Assembly: GCA_020445745.1 (NCBI GenBank)
Contig: JAGRGB010000039.1
Coordinates: 1-32,023, forward strand
Direction of reading: 5' to 3'
DNA length: 32,023 nt
Source of the DNA: Rhodocyclaceae bacterium
Lineage (GTDB): Bacteria > Pseudomonadota > Gammaproteobacteria > Burkholderiales > Rhodocyclaceae
Both the position numbers and the translations under genes were made by a program. The notes beneath the pieces are model-generated. The model was not told the DNA's origin. It saw only the letters and a list, made by a program, of their open reading frames with translations, and did no database searches. Shown piece after piece: positions 1-10,298 of the stretch. The first letter of the stretch is position 1. The number at the start of each line of letters is the position of its first letter.

Positions 1-255
1 CAGATCAAGGTCGGGGCCGACGGCGTCATCGAGGACGCCAAGTTCAAGACCTACGGCTGCGGCTCGGCGATCGCCTCGAGTTCGCTGGTCACCGAGTGGG
101 TCAAGGGCAAGACCGTCGACCAGGCGCTGGAGATCAAGAACACGCAGATCGCCGAGGAGCTCGCGCTGCCGCCGGTCAAGATCCACTGTTCGATCCTCGC
201 CGAGGATGCGATCAAGGCGGCGGTCGCCGACTACAAGAAGAAGACTTCGGAGTAA
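1..255 (+). CDS. iscU: Fe-S cluster assembly scaffold IscU (5' end missing)
   Basis: IscU is the cytosolic scaffold on which IscS-derived sulfur and iron are built into a [2Fe-2S] cluster before transfer to target proteins. Only the last 84 residues are in the window and the frame is open from base 1. Two of the three conserved cluster cysteines are visible, one in [11 protein letters not shown] and one in [11 protein letters not shown]. Directly before the latter is LPPVK, the motif known to be bound by the chaperone HscA, whose gene lies downstream. The N-terminal part with the first cysteine lies outside the window. The stop at 253-255 is 5 bases before iscA, so the two genes are surely co-transcribed. 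The match to the family and the operon context leave little doubt. Confidence 0.97.
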   Translation, partial: QIKVGADGVIEDAKFKTYGCGSAIASSSLVTEWVKGKTVDQALEIKNTQIAEELALPPVKIHCSILAEDAIKAAVADYKKKTSE

Positions 256-260
256 GCGCG

Positions 261-584
261 ATGTCCGTAACGATGAGCGAGCGTGCAGCGCAGCACGTTT
301 CCAACTTCATTGCCAAGCGTGGCAAGGGCATCGGCATCCGCCTCGGCGTACGCACGTCGGGCTGCTCGGGCATGGCCTACAAGCTCGAGTTCGCCGACCA
401 GCGTGACGACGCGGATCTCACTTTCGAGAGCCATGGCGTAACCATCCTGGTCGATCCGAAGAGCCTTCCTTATCTCGACGGCACCGAGCTCGACTACGTT
501 CGCGAAGGCCTCAACGAGGGCTTCAGGTTCAACAATCCGAACGTCAAGGACGCCTGCGGCTGCGGCGAGAGCTTCAACGTCTGA
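261..584 (+). CDS. iscA: A-type iron-sulfur carrier protein IscA
   Basis: A 107-residue A-type Fe-S carrier, thought to deliver iron or clusters, especially for [4Fe-4S] maturation. The three conserved cysteines are present: one in the TSGCSGMAY segment near residue 37 and two in the C-terminal CGCGESF segment. The length is the usual one for IscA. An open frame extends upstream to about position 96, but that part overlaps iscU in another frame. The ATG at 261, whose product starts [10 protein letters not shown], is the family start and follows iscU by 5 bases. It sits between iscU and hscB as in standard isc operons. Confidence 0.97.
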   Translation: MSVTMSERAAQHVSNFIAKRGKGIGIRLGVRTSGCSGMAYKLEFADQRDDADLTFESHGVTILVDPKSLPYLDGTELDYVREGLNEGFRFNNPNVKDACGCGESFNV

Positions 585-616
585 GCGCCCCGGGCCGACC
601 CGCGGCAGGAGCCTGC

Positions 617-1150
617 ATGTCGATCGACCTGCACAAGGATTACTTCGAACTGTTCGGGCTGCCGCGCGGCTACCGGATCGACAAGGACGCCCTGGAACGC
701 AGCTATCTGGCGCTGCAGCAACAGGTCCACCCGGACCGCCACGCCCACCTGCCGGACGCCGAGCGGCGGCGGGCGTTGCAGTGGGCGACCCGGGTCAACG
801 AGGGCTTCCAGACCCTGCGGCGCTCGCTCGCCAGGGCGCGCTACCTGCTGGACCTGGCCGGGGTCGATGCCGCGCTCGAGACCAACACCGCGATGTCGCC
901 GGAATTCCTGATGGAGCAGATGGAATGGCGCGAGGCGGTGTCCGAGGCCCACGAGGCGGGTGACGTGGACGAACTCGAGCACCTGCACCGGCGCCTGCGT
1001 ACCGCCGCCAAGACGGTCGAGGACGAACTGGCGGCCCTGTTCGACGACCGGCACGATCTCGAGGCTGCGGCCGAGACGGTTCGCCGGCTGATGTTTCTCG
1101 AGAAACTGGATCAAGAAATCGACGAAGCCCTCGCGGCGCTGGAGTCCTGA
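617..1150 (+). CDS. hscB: Co-chaperone HscB (J-domain protein for Fe-S assembly)
   Basis: A 177-residue J-type co-chaperone that brings IscU to the Hsp70 HscA and stimulates its ATPase. The N-terminal J domain (about residues 8-75) contains the essential HPD triad at residues 38-40, in [12 protein letters not shown]. The C-terminal half is the helical HSCB oligomerisation/IscU-binding domain, with the characteristic segment [15 protein letters not shown] good ribosome-binding site (CAGGAG) lies about 5 bases before the ATG at 617. The stop codon overlaps the hscA start by one base (TGATG), indicating translational coupling. Confidence 0.96.
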   Translation: MSIDLHKDYFELFGLPRGYRIDKDALERSYLALQQQVHPDRHAHLPDAERRRALQWATRVNEGFQTLRRSLARARYLLDLAGVDAALETNTAMSPEFLMEQMEWREAVSEAHEAGDVDELEHLHRRLRTAAKTVEDELAALFDDRHDLEAAAETVRRLMFLEKLDQEIDEALAALES

Positions 1151-3018
1151 TGGCATTGCTGCAGCTTTCCGAACCCGGCATGTCCGCCGCACCGCACCAG
1201 CACCGGCTGGCGGTCGGCATCGATCTCGGCACCACCAACTCGCTGGTGGCCACGGTCAGAAACGGCATCGCCGTATGCCTGAACGATGCCGAGGGGCGGG
1301 CGATGTTGCCGTCGGTGGTGCGCTACCGGGCCGACGGCGGCGTCACGGTCGGGCGTGAGGCGATGCAGGCGCAGACCGTCGATCCGCGCAACACGATCAC
1401 CTCGGTCAAGCGCTTCATGGGGCGTGGACTCCGGGACGTCGCTTACATCGAATCGACCCCCTACGACTTCGTCGACGCGCCCGGCATGGTGCGGCTGCGC
1501 ACCGTGCAGGGCCCGAAGAGTCCGGTCGAGGTGTCGGCGGAGATCCTCAGGACGCTGCGGCAGCGCGCCGAGGCCAGCCTCGGCGGCGAGCTCACCGGCG
1601 CTGTGATCACCGTGCCCGCCTATTTCGACGATGCCCAGCGCCAGGCCACCAAGGATGCCGCCGGGCTGGCCGGACTGAACGTCCTGCGCCTGCTCAACGA
1701 ACCCACCGCGGCGGCCATCGCCTACGGCCTGGACAACGCCGCCGAGGGCGTCTACGCAGTCTATGACCTCGGTGGCGGCACCTTCGACATCTCGATCCTG
1801 CGCCTCTCGCGGGGGGTGTTCGAGGTGCTCGCCACCAACGGCGACGCGGCGCTGGGTGGCGACGACTTCGACCATCGCCTGTTCTGCTGGAGTCTCGACC
1901 GGGCGCGGATCGAGCCGCCCAGCGCCCAGGATCTGCGCCGCCTGCTGGCGCGCTCCCGCGAGGCCAAGGAGCTCCTGTCCCACGCCAGCGAGGCGCCGAT
2001 CGTGTGCACGCTCGGCTCCGGCGAGGAGGTGAACCTGAAGGTCGGGCGCGACGAATTCGCGTCGATCACCGCCAATCTCGTGAAGAAGACCCTGGCGCCG
2101 GTGCGCAAGGCGTTGCGCGACGCCGGGATGCGCGCCGAGGACATCAAGGGCGTGGTGATGGTCGGTGGTGCCACGCGGATGCCCCACGTGCAGAAGGCGG
2201 TGGCCGAATTCTTCGGCCAGGAACCTCTGACCAACCTGGATCCGGACAAGGTGGTGGCGCTGGGCGCCGCCAAGCAGGCCAACGCGCTGGCCGGCAACCG
2301 CAGCGCCGACGAGGACTGGCTGCTGCTCGACGTGATTCCGCTGTCGCTGGGGCTGGAGACGATGGGGGGGCTCGCCGAGAAGGTGATTCCCCGCAACTCG
2401 ACGATTCCGGTGGCGCGGGCCCAGGAGTTCACGACCTACAAGGATGGTCAGACCGCGATGGCCTTCCACGTCGTGCAGGGCGAGCGAGAGCTGGTCAGCG
2501 ACTGCCGTTCGCTGGCCCGCTTCGAGCTGCGCGGCATTCCGCCGATGGTGGCCGGTGCGGCGCGCATCCGCGTCACCTTCCAGGTGGACGCCGACGGTCT
2601 GCTGTCGGTCTCGGCGCGCGAGATGTCGTCCGGCGTCGAGGCCAGCGTGATCATCAAGCCGTCCTACGGCCTCACCGACCAGGAAATCGCGGACATGCTG
2701 AAGTCCGGCTTCGAGCATGCCGGCGAGGACATGGGCGCGCGCGCGCTGCGCGAGCAGCAGGTCGAGGCCAGGCGGCTGGCGGAAGCCACCCGCCACGCGC
2801 TGGAAGCCGACGGCGAACTGCTCGAGCCGTCGGCACGCGAGGCGATCGAGCACCTGCTCACCGAGCTCGAGACTACCGCCGCCGGCAGCGACACCGGGGC
2901 CATCAAGCAGGCGACGGCGGCGCTCAACCGGGGCACCGAGGATTTCGCCGCGGCCCGCATGGACAAGAGCATCCGCTCGGCACTGGCCGGGCGCAACATC
3001 GATCAACTGGAGGTGTGA
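1150..3018 (+). CDS. hscA: Fe-S assembly chaperone HscA (Hsp70 family)
   Basis: A 622-residue specialised Hsp70 that uses ATP hydrolysis to release clusters from IscU. The nucleotide-binding domain starts with GIDLGTTNS (residues 23-31) and continues with the Hsp70 phosphate loop [10 protein letters not shown] and the segment [10 protein letters not shown]. The substrate-binding domain follows from about residue 390, with a helical lid of alanine- and glutamate-rich sequence at the C-terminus. The length is normal for HscA, shorter than DnaK, and the acidic DnaK tail is missing. The start overlaps the hscB stop by one base. Several long open frames lie opposite or within this gene but are composition artefacts. 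Confidence 0.97.
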   Translation: MALLQLSEPGMSAAPHQHRLAVGIDLGTTNSLVATVRNGIAVCLNDAEGRAMLPSVVRYRADGGVTVGREAMQAQTVDPRNTITSVKRFMGRGLRDVAYIESTPYDFVDAPGMVRLRTVQGPKSPVEVSAEILRTLRQRAEASLGGELTGAVITVPAYFDDAQRQATKDAAGLAGLNVLRLLNEPTAAAIAYGLDNAAEGVYAVYDLGGGTFDISILRLSRGVFEVLATNGDAALGGDDFDHRLFCWSLDRARIEPPSAQDLRRLLARSREAKELLSHASEAPIVCTLGSGEEVNLKVGRDEFASITANLVKKTLAPVRKALRDAGMRAEDIKGVVMVGGATRMPHVQKAVAEFFGQEPLTNLDPDKVVALGAAKQANALAGNRSADEDWLLLDVIPLSLGLETMGGLAEKVIPRNSTIPVARAQEFTTYKDGQTAMAFHVVQGERELVSDCRSLARFELRGIPPMVAGAARIRVTFQVDADGLLSVSAREMSSGVEASVIIKPSYGLTDQEIADMLKSGFEHAGEDMGARALREQQVEARRLAEATRHALEADGELLEPSAREAIEHLLTELETTAAGSDTGAIKQATAALNRGTEDFAAARMDKSIRSALAGRNIDQLEV

Positions 3019-3025
3019 CGCGCAG

Positions 3026-3367
3026 ATGACAAGGATCATCGTTTTGCCCCATGTCGAGCTGTGCCCGGAGGGCAGCGTGATCGAGGCGGAGCCCGGCCAG
3101 AGCGTGTGCGACGCGCTGCTGGCCAACGGCATCGAGATCGAGCACGCCTGCGAGAAGTCCTGCGCCTGCACCACCTGCCACGTCGTCGTCCGCGAAGGCT
3201 TCGGCAGTCTCGACGACGCCGACGAGGAAGAGGAGGATCTGCTCGACAAGGCCTGGGGCCTGGAGCCGACCTCGCGCCTGTCGTGCCAGGCCAGGCTGGG
3301 TGAGCAGCAACTGGTGATCGAGATTCCGCGCTACACGATCAACATGGTCAGCGAGGGCAAGCACTGA
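3026..3367 (+). CDS. fdx: ISC-type [2Fe-2S] ferredoxin
   Basis: A 113-residue adrenodoxin-like ferredoxin that supplies electrons during cluster assembly. Cys42, Cys48, Cys51 and Cys87 match the ligand spacing known for Isc ferredoxins, and the extra non-ligand Cys46 is also present (segment ACEKSCACTTC). A very acidic stretch (DDADEEEED, about residues 63-71) is typical of the partner-binding surface. The frame is open well upstream, but that part lies inside hscA. The ATG at 3026, 7 bases after the hscA stop, gives the family N-terminus MTRIIVLPH. The stop overlaps the iscX start by one base. Confidence 0.96.
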   Translation: MTRIIVLPHVELCPEGSVIEAEPGQSVCDALLANGIEIEHACEKSCACTTCHVVVREGFGSLDDADEEEEDLLDKAWGLEPTSRLSCQARLGEQQLVIEIPRYTINMVSEGKH

Positions 3368-3561
3368 TGAAATGGATCGACGTGACCGACATCGCGATAG
3401 AACTGGACGAGACGCATCCCGAGGTCGATCCGGTCGGTGTCAACTTCGTGGACCTGATGAACTGGGTGCTGGCCCTGCCGGGCTTCGACGACGACCCCGC
3501 GCACTGCGGCGAGCGTATCCTCGAGGCGATCCAGCAGGCCTGGATCGACGAGCGCGCGTGA
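3367..3561 (+). CDS. iscX: Fe-S assembly regulator IscX (YfhJ)
   Basis: A 64-residue acidic protein that binds IscS and iron and is thought to tune the rate of cluster assembly. The sequence has the family hallmarks: MKWIDVTDIA at the start, the DETHPEVDP segment, and the C-terminal LPGFDDDP followed by a helix ending in IQQAWIDE. The length is standard. The start overlaps the fdx stop (TGATG). It is the last gene of the operon, since the next gene, a response regulator, is on the opposite strand only 19 bases away. Confidence 0.95.
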   Translation: MKWIDVTDIAIELDETHPEVDPVGVNFVDLMNWVLALPGFDDDPAHCGERILEAIQQAWIDERA

Positions 3562-3564
3562 CGC

Positions 3565-3577
3565 CGGCGCAGCGCCG
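3565..3577. terminator. Small GC hairpin between convergent genes
   Basis: The 19-base gap between iscX and the response regulator gene holds a perfect small inverted repeat, CGGCG-CAG-CGCCG. It could slow polymerase on both strands where the two operons converge. No T-run follows on either strand, so a classical Rho-independent terminator is not supported. Confidence 0.3.
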
Positions 3578-3580
3578 TGG

Positions 3581-4024
3581 TCAGATGCCGCTGGCCGGCT
3601 CGTTGAGCGACAGCCAGTAGACGCCGAGCTGCCCGACCGCCTGGATGAAACGTTCGAAATCCACCGGCTTGCGGATGTAGCTGTTGGCGCCGAGGCGATA
3701 GGCCTCGCTGATGTCCTGCTGCTCCTTCGACGTGGTCAGCACGACCACCGGCAGCAGCGAGGTGTGCTCGCCGGCGCGGATGCGGCGCAACACCTCGAGG
3801 CCGTCGATGCGCGGCAGCTTGAGATCGAGCAGGATCACCGCCGGCATCACCGAGGTGTCGCGGCCGGCATGGGCGCCGGTGCCGAACAGGTAGTCGAGCG
3901 CCTCGACACCGTCGCGGGCCACCACCACCGGGTTGCTGATCTTGTTCTTGCCGAAGGCCCTCAGGGTCAGCGCCTCGTCGTCCGGGTTGTCTTCCACCAG
4001 CAGGATCGGGCGTTCGTTTGCCAT
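3581..4024 (-). CDS. Single-domain response regulator (Rcp1-like)
   Basis: A 147-residue stand-alone receiver domain with no output domain. The acidic pocket is seen in LLVEDNPDDE (residues 8-17), the phospho-acceptor is Asp67 in ILLDLKLPRIDG, the switch threonine is in VVVLTTSKE (about residue 97), and the conserved lysine is Lys119 in IRKPVDF. The NPDD and YLFGTG features, with a longer loop before the phospho-acceptor strand, are those of Rcp1-type regulators that pair with phytochrome or hybrid kinases; that is family knowledge, and the partner here is unknown. The frame is open upstream to 4138, inside prmB. The ATG at 4024 gives the natural start MANERPILLVED. No kinase gene lies nearby. 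Confidence 0.9.
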   Translation of the reverse strand: MANERPILLVEDNPDDEALTLRAFGKNKISNPVVVARDGVEALDYLFGTGAHAGRDTSVMPAVILLDLKLPRIDGLEVLRRIRAGEHTSLLPVVVLTTSKEQQDISEAYRLGANSYIRKPVDFERFIQAVGQLGVYWLSLNEPASGI

Positions 4025-4065
4025 TGATTCGGTTCTCCGTTGCCGGCCGTGGCGGGCCGGCGCCC

Positions 4066-6218
<2,153 letters not shown>

Positions 6219-6282
6219 TCAGGCGCGTCGCGCAGCCGCGGCGATCATCGCGGGCGCGGTCGGGGGCGCCGGTCGACGGTCC

Positions 6283-7761
6283 TCAGCGCCGGCTCCGCTT
6301 GCGATCGAGGCGCCAGACGAAGTCCCCGATCACCGTCGTGTAGAGCTTGTCCTTCAGGATCACGTCCTCGACGCCGGCGTCGATGTTCGGGTTGTCGTTC
6401 ACCTCGATCACCACCACGCCCTTGTCGGTCTGCTTCAGATCGACGCCGTACAGTCCGGAGCCGATCAGGCCCGCCGCCTTCAGCGCGGTGCGCACCACCT
6501 CCTCCGGTGCGTCGTCGATCGCGAAGGTCTTGAAGCCACCCTCGGAGAAGCGACCGTCGCCCTTGTGATTGACGATCTGCCAGTGCTTCTTCGACATGAA
6601 ATACTGGGCCGCGAAGATCGGCACCTTGTTCATGATGCCGATCCGCCAGTCGAACGGTGTGTACAGGAATTCCTGGGCCAGGATCAGATCCGAACTCTTG
6701 AACAGCCGCCCCGCGGTGTCGACCAGTTCGGCGCGATTGGCCACCTTGAAGATGCCACGCGAGAACGAACCGTCAGGGATCTTCAGCACGATCGGGTAGG
6801 GGATGCGCGCCTCGAGGCCGTCGAGGTTGTCGCGCCGGACGATCTCGGTCAATGGCGTGCGCACCCGCCGCGCGCGCAGCAGTTCGGCCAGATAGACCTT
6901 GTTGGTGCATCTGAGAATCGAGTCGGGATCGTCGATCACCACCAGTCCCTCGGCTTCCGCCTTCTTGGCGAACTGATAGGTGTAGTGGTCGATGCCGGTG
7001 GTCTCGCGGATGAACAGCGCGTCGAACTCCGCCAGCCGGCCGTAATCGCGCTTCTCGATCAGCTCGATGTTGACGCCGCATTCGCGCCCGGCGCGCACGA
7101 AGTGCTGCAGGGCGCGGGCGTTCGACGGCGGCAGCACCTCGGCCGGGTTGTGCAGGATCGCCATGTCGTAGCGGTGGCCGCTCTCCTTGGGCCTCGCCTG
7201 GCGCCAGCGCTTGCTCAGGTAGGTGTTCAGTGCGCCGACGAAGGCCTCCTGCTGATCGGCGTCCAGGGTGTGCAGCGACAGCGCCCGCAGACCGGCGATG
7301 CGCCACTTGCCCTGCAGCCGGAACTCGACCTTCAGGAGCGGCGAGCGGAAGGTCTCGAACAGCTGGCGCGCGAGATCCTGCAGGCCCTTGACCGTGCATT
7401 GGCCGAAGAACACGTCGAGCTCCATCGCGGTGGCGGTGAAGCCCGGCGATGGAATGCCCAGGGTCTTCTGCACGCGCTGGTCGAGGTCCTCGATGTCGAG
7501 GCTGTAGATCGACCGCCGCGACAGGTCGTTGATCGTGCGCACGCTCGGTATCACCCGGTGTCCCCGCGCCTCGGCCAGCAGCGAGCAGTAGTAGCCGACC
7601 GACAGATAGCGGTGGCTGCGGCACAGGTTGAGCACACCCAGGTTGCGCGCCCCGGAGAACTCCGGCTTCGCCAGGTAGTCCTTGGCGGCGATCACCTGCA
7701 GCTCCGGAAAGCCGGATTTCCAGTCTGCGCGGTTCTCCACCAGCACCACGTGGTCGGCCAT
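6283..7761 (-). CDS. RimK-like ATP-grasp ligase with RLAN N-terminal domain
   Basis: A 492-residue protein of the group often labelled RimK family protein. The C-terminal half (about residues 240-485) is an ATP-grasp domain. Lys327 in VLKIPDGSFSRG fits the ATP-binding lysine, and YGVDLKQ plus VVVIEVNDNPNID (residues 438-461) carry the metal-binding Asp, Glu and Asn residues. The first 190 residues, with NLCRSHRYLSVGYYCSLLAE and IYSLDIEDLDQRVQ, resemble the RLAN domain (RimK-like ATP-grasp N-terminal). Such enzymes activate a carboxylate with ATP and join it to an amine, so a peptide or amino-acid ligase is inferred; the substrate is unknown. The ATG at 7761 has a GGAG site and follows the GNAT/C39 gene by 10 bases, so the two form an operon. 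Confidence 0.88.
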   Translation of the reverse strand: MADHVVLVENRADWKSGFPELQVIAAKDYLAKPEFSGARNLGVLNLCRSHRYLSVGYYCSLLAEARGHRVIPSVRTINDLSRRSIYSLDIEDLDQRVQKTLGIPSPGFTATAMELDVFFGQCTVKGLQDLARQLFETFRSPLLKVEFRLQGKWRIAGLRALSLHTLDADQQEAFVGALNTYLSKRWRQARPKESGHRYDMAILHNPAEVLPPSNARALQHFVRAGRECGVNIELIEKRDYGRLAEFDALFIRETTGIDHYTYQFAKKAEAEGLVVIDDPDSILRCTNKVYLAELLRARRVRTPLTEIVRRDNLDGLEARIPYPIVLKIPDGSFSRGIFKVANRAELVDTAGRLFKSSDLILAQEFLYTPFDWRIGIMNKVPIFAAQYFMSKKHWQIVNHKGDGRFSEGGFKTFAIDDAPEEVVRTALKAAGLIGSGLYGVDLKQTDKGVVVIEVNDNPNIDAGVEDVILKDKLYTTVIGDFVWRLDRKRSRR

Positions 7762-7771
7762 GGGGATCTCC

Positions 7772-8878
7772 TCAACGGTTGGCAGCAGAACGGCGGCGCA
7801 GCACCAGCACCGCCTTCTGGCCGGCCTTGCCATAGCGCACCATGCGCTGGAACAGGCGCCGCGGCACCGGCATGTGCAGCGAATCGGTGAGGGCCTCGCC
7901 CTTCTCGTACTGCACCAGCGGATCGTGAATGTAGATGAATCGCTGGTCGAAGCCGGTCACCACGACCCAGTGCGGAAAGCGCTCGCGGTAGATCGCGTAG
8001 GAGCTGATCAGCACCAGCAGCATGCCGTCGTCGTCGAACTTGGCCTGCAGGGCGGCGACGTCGAGGGCACCCCGCTGCACCGGGATCGGAACCTCCGCCA
8101 GCTCGTCGAGAAAATCTTCCTGGACCAGCCGCATCACTTCCTTCTTCTCGGCGTTGCGCACCGAATCGCCGAGGAAGACGCCGTCGTCATTGACGTGGAT
8201 CTCCAGCTCGAAGCCGCGTCGCCAGGCCGACAGCGCGAGGCCGTAGGGGCCGCAGCCGCCATGGCCGGACGTCATGAACACCGTCGTCGCCTCGCGCCAG
8301 ATCCGCAGCTCCAGCTTGCGCGACAGGTCGATGGCCGGATCGAGGGCCTTCATCGCCATCATCAGCGACGACGGGCCGCAGGTGAAATCGAGGGTCTGGC
8401 GGTAGAACGGGACCTCGCGCAGCGCCGGCCGCGACTGCGGCTCCAGGTGCTTCTCGAAACGCAGGGCGTCCATCTGGTCTTCGTAGTAGCCGAGCACCTT
8501 GGTGAACTGCCGGTAGCCATGGCGCGCGAACAGCGCCAGCGACGCCGCATTGTCGGTGCGGATCTCGAGCCGCATCGACACGCAATCGTGATCCAGCGCC
8601 TCGCGCTCGGCGGCATCGATCAGCGCGCTGCCCAGGCCCTGGCCGGTGCAGCGCGGATCGACCGCGATCGAATACAGGCGTGCCATCGAGCAGGCGTTCG
8701 AGTACAGCAGCAGAACGTAGCCGCGCATCCGTTCGTCGTCGACGTCCACCAGCACCGATGCGTTGGCGCGGGTGAGCATGTAGCGGAAATTGCGCCGCGC
8801 GAGACGGTCGCTGACGAAGCAGTGGTTCTCCAGGGCGACCAGTGCATCCACGTCCTCCAGAACCGCCTTGCGCAGCAT
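7772..8878 (-). CDS. GNAT acetyltransferase fused to C39-like peptidase
   Basis: A 368-residue two-domain protein. Residues 1-145 form a GNAT domain; the acetyl-CoA loop is in RCTGQGLGSALIDAAE (about 76-91), followed by a typical NAASLALFARHGY helix. Residues 155-360 resemble a papain-fold C39-type peptidase with a candidate triad Cys167 (LDFTCGPSSL), His303 (FPHWVVVTGFD) and Asp319 (IYIHDP). There is no signal peptide, membrane segment or ABC transporter domain, unlike bacteriocin-processing C39 proteases. The ATG at 8878 was chosen because GGGGGC stands just before it; an in-frame ATG at 8911 would add 11 residues. It lies upstream of the ATP-grasp gene with a 10-base gap, implying a shared pathway. 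Substrate unknown. Confidence 0.87.
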   Translation of the reverse strand: MLRKAVLEDVDALVALENHCFVSDRLARRNFRYMLTRANASVLVDVDDERMRGYVLLLYSNACSMARLYSIAVDPRCTGQGLGSALIDAAEREALDHDCVSMRLEIRTDNAASLALFARHGYRQFTKVLGYYEDQMDALRFEKHLEPQSRPALREVPFYRQTLDFTCGPSSLMMAMKALDPAIDLSRKLELRIWREATTVFMTSGHGGCGPYGLALSAWRRGFELEIHVNDDGVFLGDSVRNAEKKEVMRLVQEDFLDELAEVPIPVQRGALDVAALQAKFDDDGMLLVLISSYAIYRERFPHWVVVTGFDQRFIYIHDPLVQYEKGEALTDSLHMPVPRRLFQRMVRYGKAGQKAVLVLRRRSAANR

Positions 8879-8939
8879 GCCGCCCCCGTGCCGAGTGTCA
8901 GGCTGGATCATCACGCGAACACCGCGAAGCCGCAAGCAT

Positions 8940-8984
8940 GCAGGTCGCCGAGTCGTGCGAATCCGGCCCGCACGGCCGACCTGC
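8940..8984 (-). terminator. Interrupted hairpin after aceF
   Basis: Just beyond the aceF stop lies an inverted repeat with outer arms GCAGGTCG (8940-8947) and CGACCTGC (8977-8984) and inner arms GTGCG (8955-8959) and CGCAC (8969-8973). It could end or attenuate transcription of aceEF before the GNAT/C39 gene. No T-run follows on the minus strand, so it may act only partly or with Rho. Confidence 0.42.
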
Positions 8985-8987
8985 GGT

Positions 8988-10286
8988 TCAGACCAGCAGC
9001 CTGCGCAGGTCGCCGAGCAGGCGCGCCAGGTGCGCCAGGAAGCCGGCCGCGGCGGCACCGTCGACGACGCGGTGGTCCCACGACAGGCACAGCGGCAGGA
9101 TGCGCCGGGGTCGGAACGCGTCGCCGTCCCAGACCGGCCGCAGGCTGCCGCGGGTCACCCCCAGGATCGCGACTTCCGGCGCATTGATGATCGGCGTGAA
9201 GCCGGTGCCGCCGATGCCGCCCAGGCTGGAGACCGTGAACGTGCCGCCCGTCATGTGTTCCGGCGCGAGCCGGCCGTCGCGGGCGAGCCCGGCAAGCCGT
9301 GCGCACTCCCGTGCGATTTCTGCGACGCTCTTGCGATCGGCGTCGCGGATCACCGGCACCACCAGGCCGCCCGACGTGTCCGCCGCGAAGTCGATGTGCC
9401 AGTAGTGTTTGACGATCACGTCGTCGCCGTCGATCGAGCTGTTGAAGGCAGGGAGGGCCTGGAGCGCATGGACGGCTGCCTTGATCACGAAGGCGAGGGG
9501 CGACAGCTTGACGTCGCCCTCCCGCTTCTCGCGGTTGATCTGCACGCGAAAGGCTTCCAGATCGGTGATGTCGGCCTCGTCGAAATTGGTGACGTGGGGG
9601 ATCGTCACCCAGTTGCGGTGCAGGTTGGCGGCCGAGCGCTTGCGGATGCGCGAGCGGGGCTGGCGCTCGACCGGCCCGAACTTCTCGAAGTCGATCGTCG
9701 GCCACGGTGGCAGTCCCAAGGCAGCCTCCCCGCACGCCCGGCCGGCAGGTGCCGCGGCGGCCTGCATGACCGCCTTGACGTGGGCGATGATGTCCTCCCG
9801 GGCGATGCGGCCGGCGGGCTCGCCCGGTCGCACGCGGTCGAGCGCCACCCCCAGCTCGCGGGCAAGACGGCGGACCGCCGGAGCGGCACGGACGCGCCTG
9901 GCGGGCCTGGGCGGATCTCCTGCCGCGCGGCGGCCGGGTGCAGCGCCCGCGGGCGCATCGTGCCGCGATCGCGGGTGCAAGCCAACAGGGCTGTCGGTGC
10001 TCGCCGGGGTGCCGCCGCGCGCCGGGCTCGACGCAGCGGCGGGCGCCACGCCCTCGATGCGCAGCAGCGGGCTGCCTTCGGAAACCGGGTCGCCGAGCGC
10101 GACGAGCAGCTCCGTGACGACGCCGCCCGTGCTCGCCGGCACGTCCATTGCCGCCTTGTCCGATTCGAGGGTCGCGATCGGGTCTCCGGCGCGGATCGTC
10201 TGACCGATCGTGACCGGCAGATCGATGACCGGCACCTCGGCAAGGTCGCCGAGCGCGGGCACCACCAGCTCGATCAGCCGACCCAT
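8988..10286 (-). CDS. aceF: Pyruvate dehydrogenase E2, dihydrolipoamide acetyltransferase
   Basis: A 432-residue E2 that carries acetyl groups on a swinging lipoyl arm and transfers them to CoA. There is one N-terminal lipoyl domain, with the lipoylated lysine predicted at residue 44 (LESDKAAMDVP). An alanine/proline-rich linker follows, then a small E1/E3-binding domain (VRRLARELGVALDRVRP...GRIAREDI) and the catalytic domain, whose active-site motif DHRVVDG lies at residues 404-410. Many bacterial AceF proteins have two or three lipoyl domains, so this is a short, single-lipoyl form. It follows aceE by 12 bases. No gene for E3 (lpdA) is found downstream or elsewhere in the window. Confidence 0.95.
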   Translation of the reverse strand: MGRLIELVVPALGDLAEVPVIDLPVTIGQTIRAGDPIATLESDKAAMDVPASTGGVVTELLVALGDPVSEGSPLLRIEGVAPAAASSPARGGTPASTDSPVGLHPRSRHDAPAGAAPGRRAAGDPPRPARRVRAAPAVRRLARELGVALDRVRPGEPAGRIAREDIIAHVKAVMQAAAAPAGRACGEAALGLPPWPTIDFEKFGPVERQPRSRIRKRSAANLHRNWVTIPHVTNFDEADITDLEAFRVQINREKREGDVKLSPLAFVIKAAVHALQALPAFNSSIDGDDVIVKHYWHIDFAADTSGGLVVPVIRDADRKSVAEIARECARLAGLARDGRLAPEHMTGGTFTVSSLGGIGGTGFTPIINAPEVAILGVTRGSLRPVWDGDAFRPRRILPLCLSWDHRVVDGAAAAGFLAHLARLLGDLRRLLV

Positions 10287-10298
10287 GATCCGTTCTCC

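Noticed and set aside
1111-3249. 712-codon open frame antisense to hscA and fdx
   Set aside because: It mirrors the codon structure of hscA on the opposite strand, has low-complexity Arg/Ala/Gln-rich sequence and no recognisable domain. It is a GC-composition artefact.
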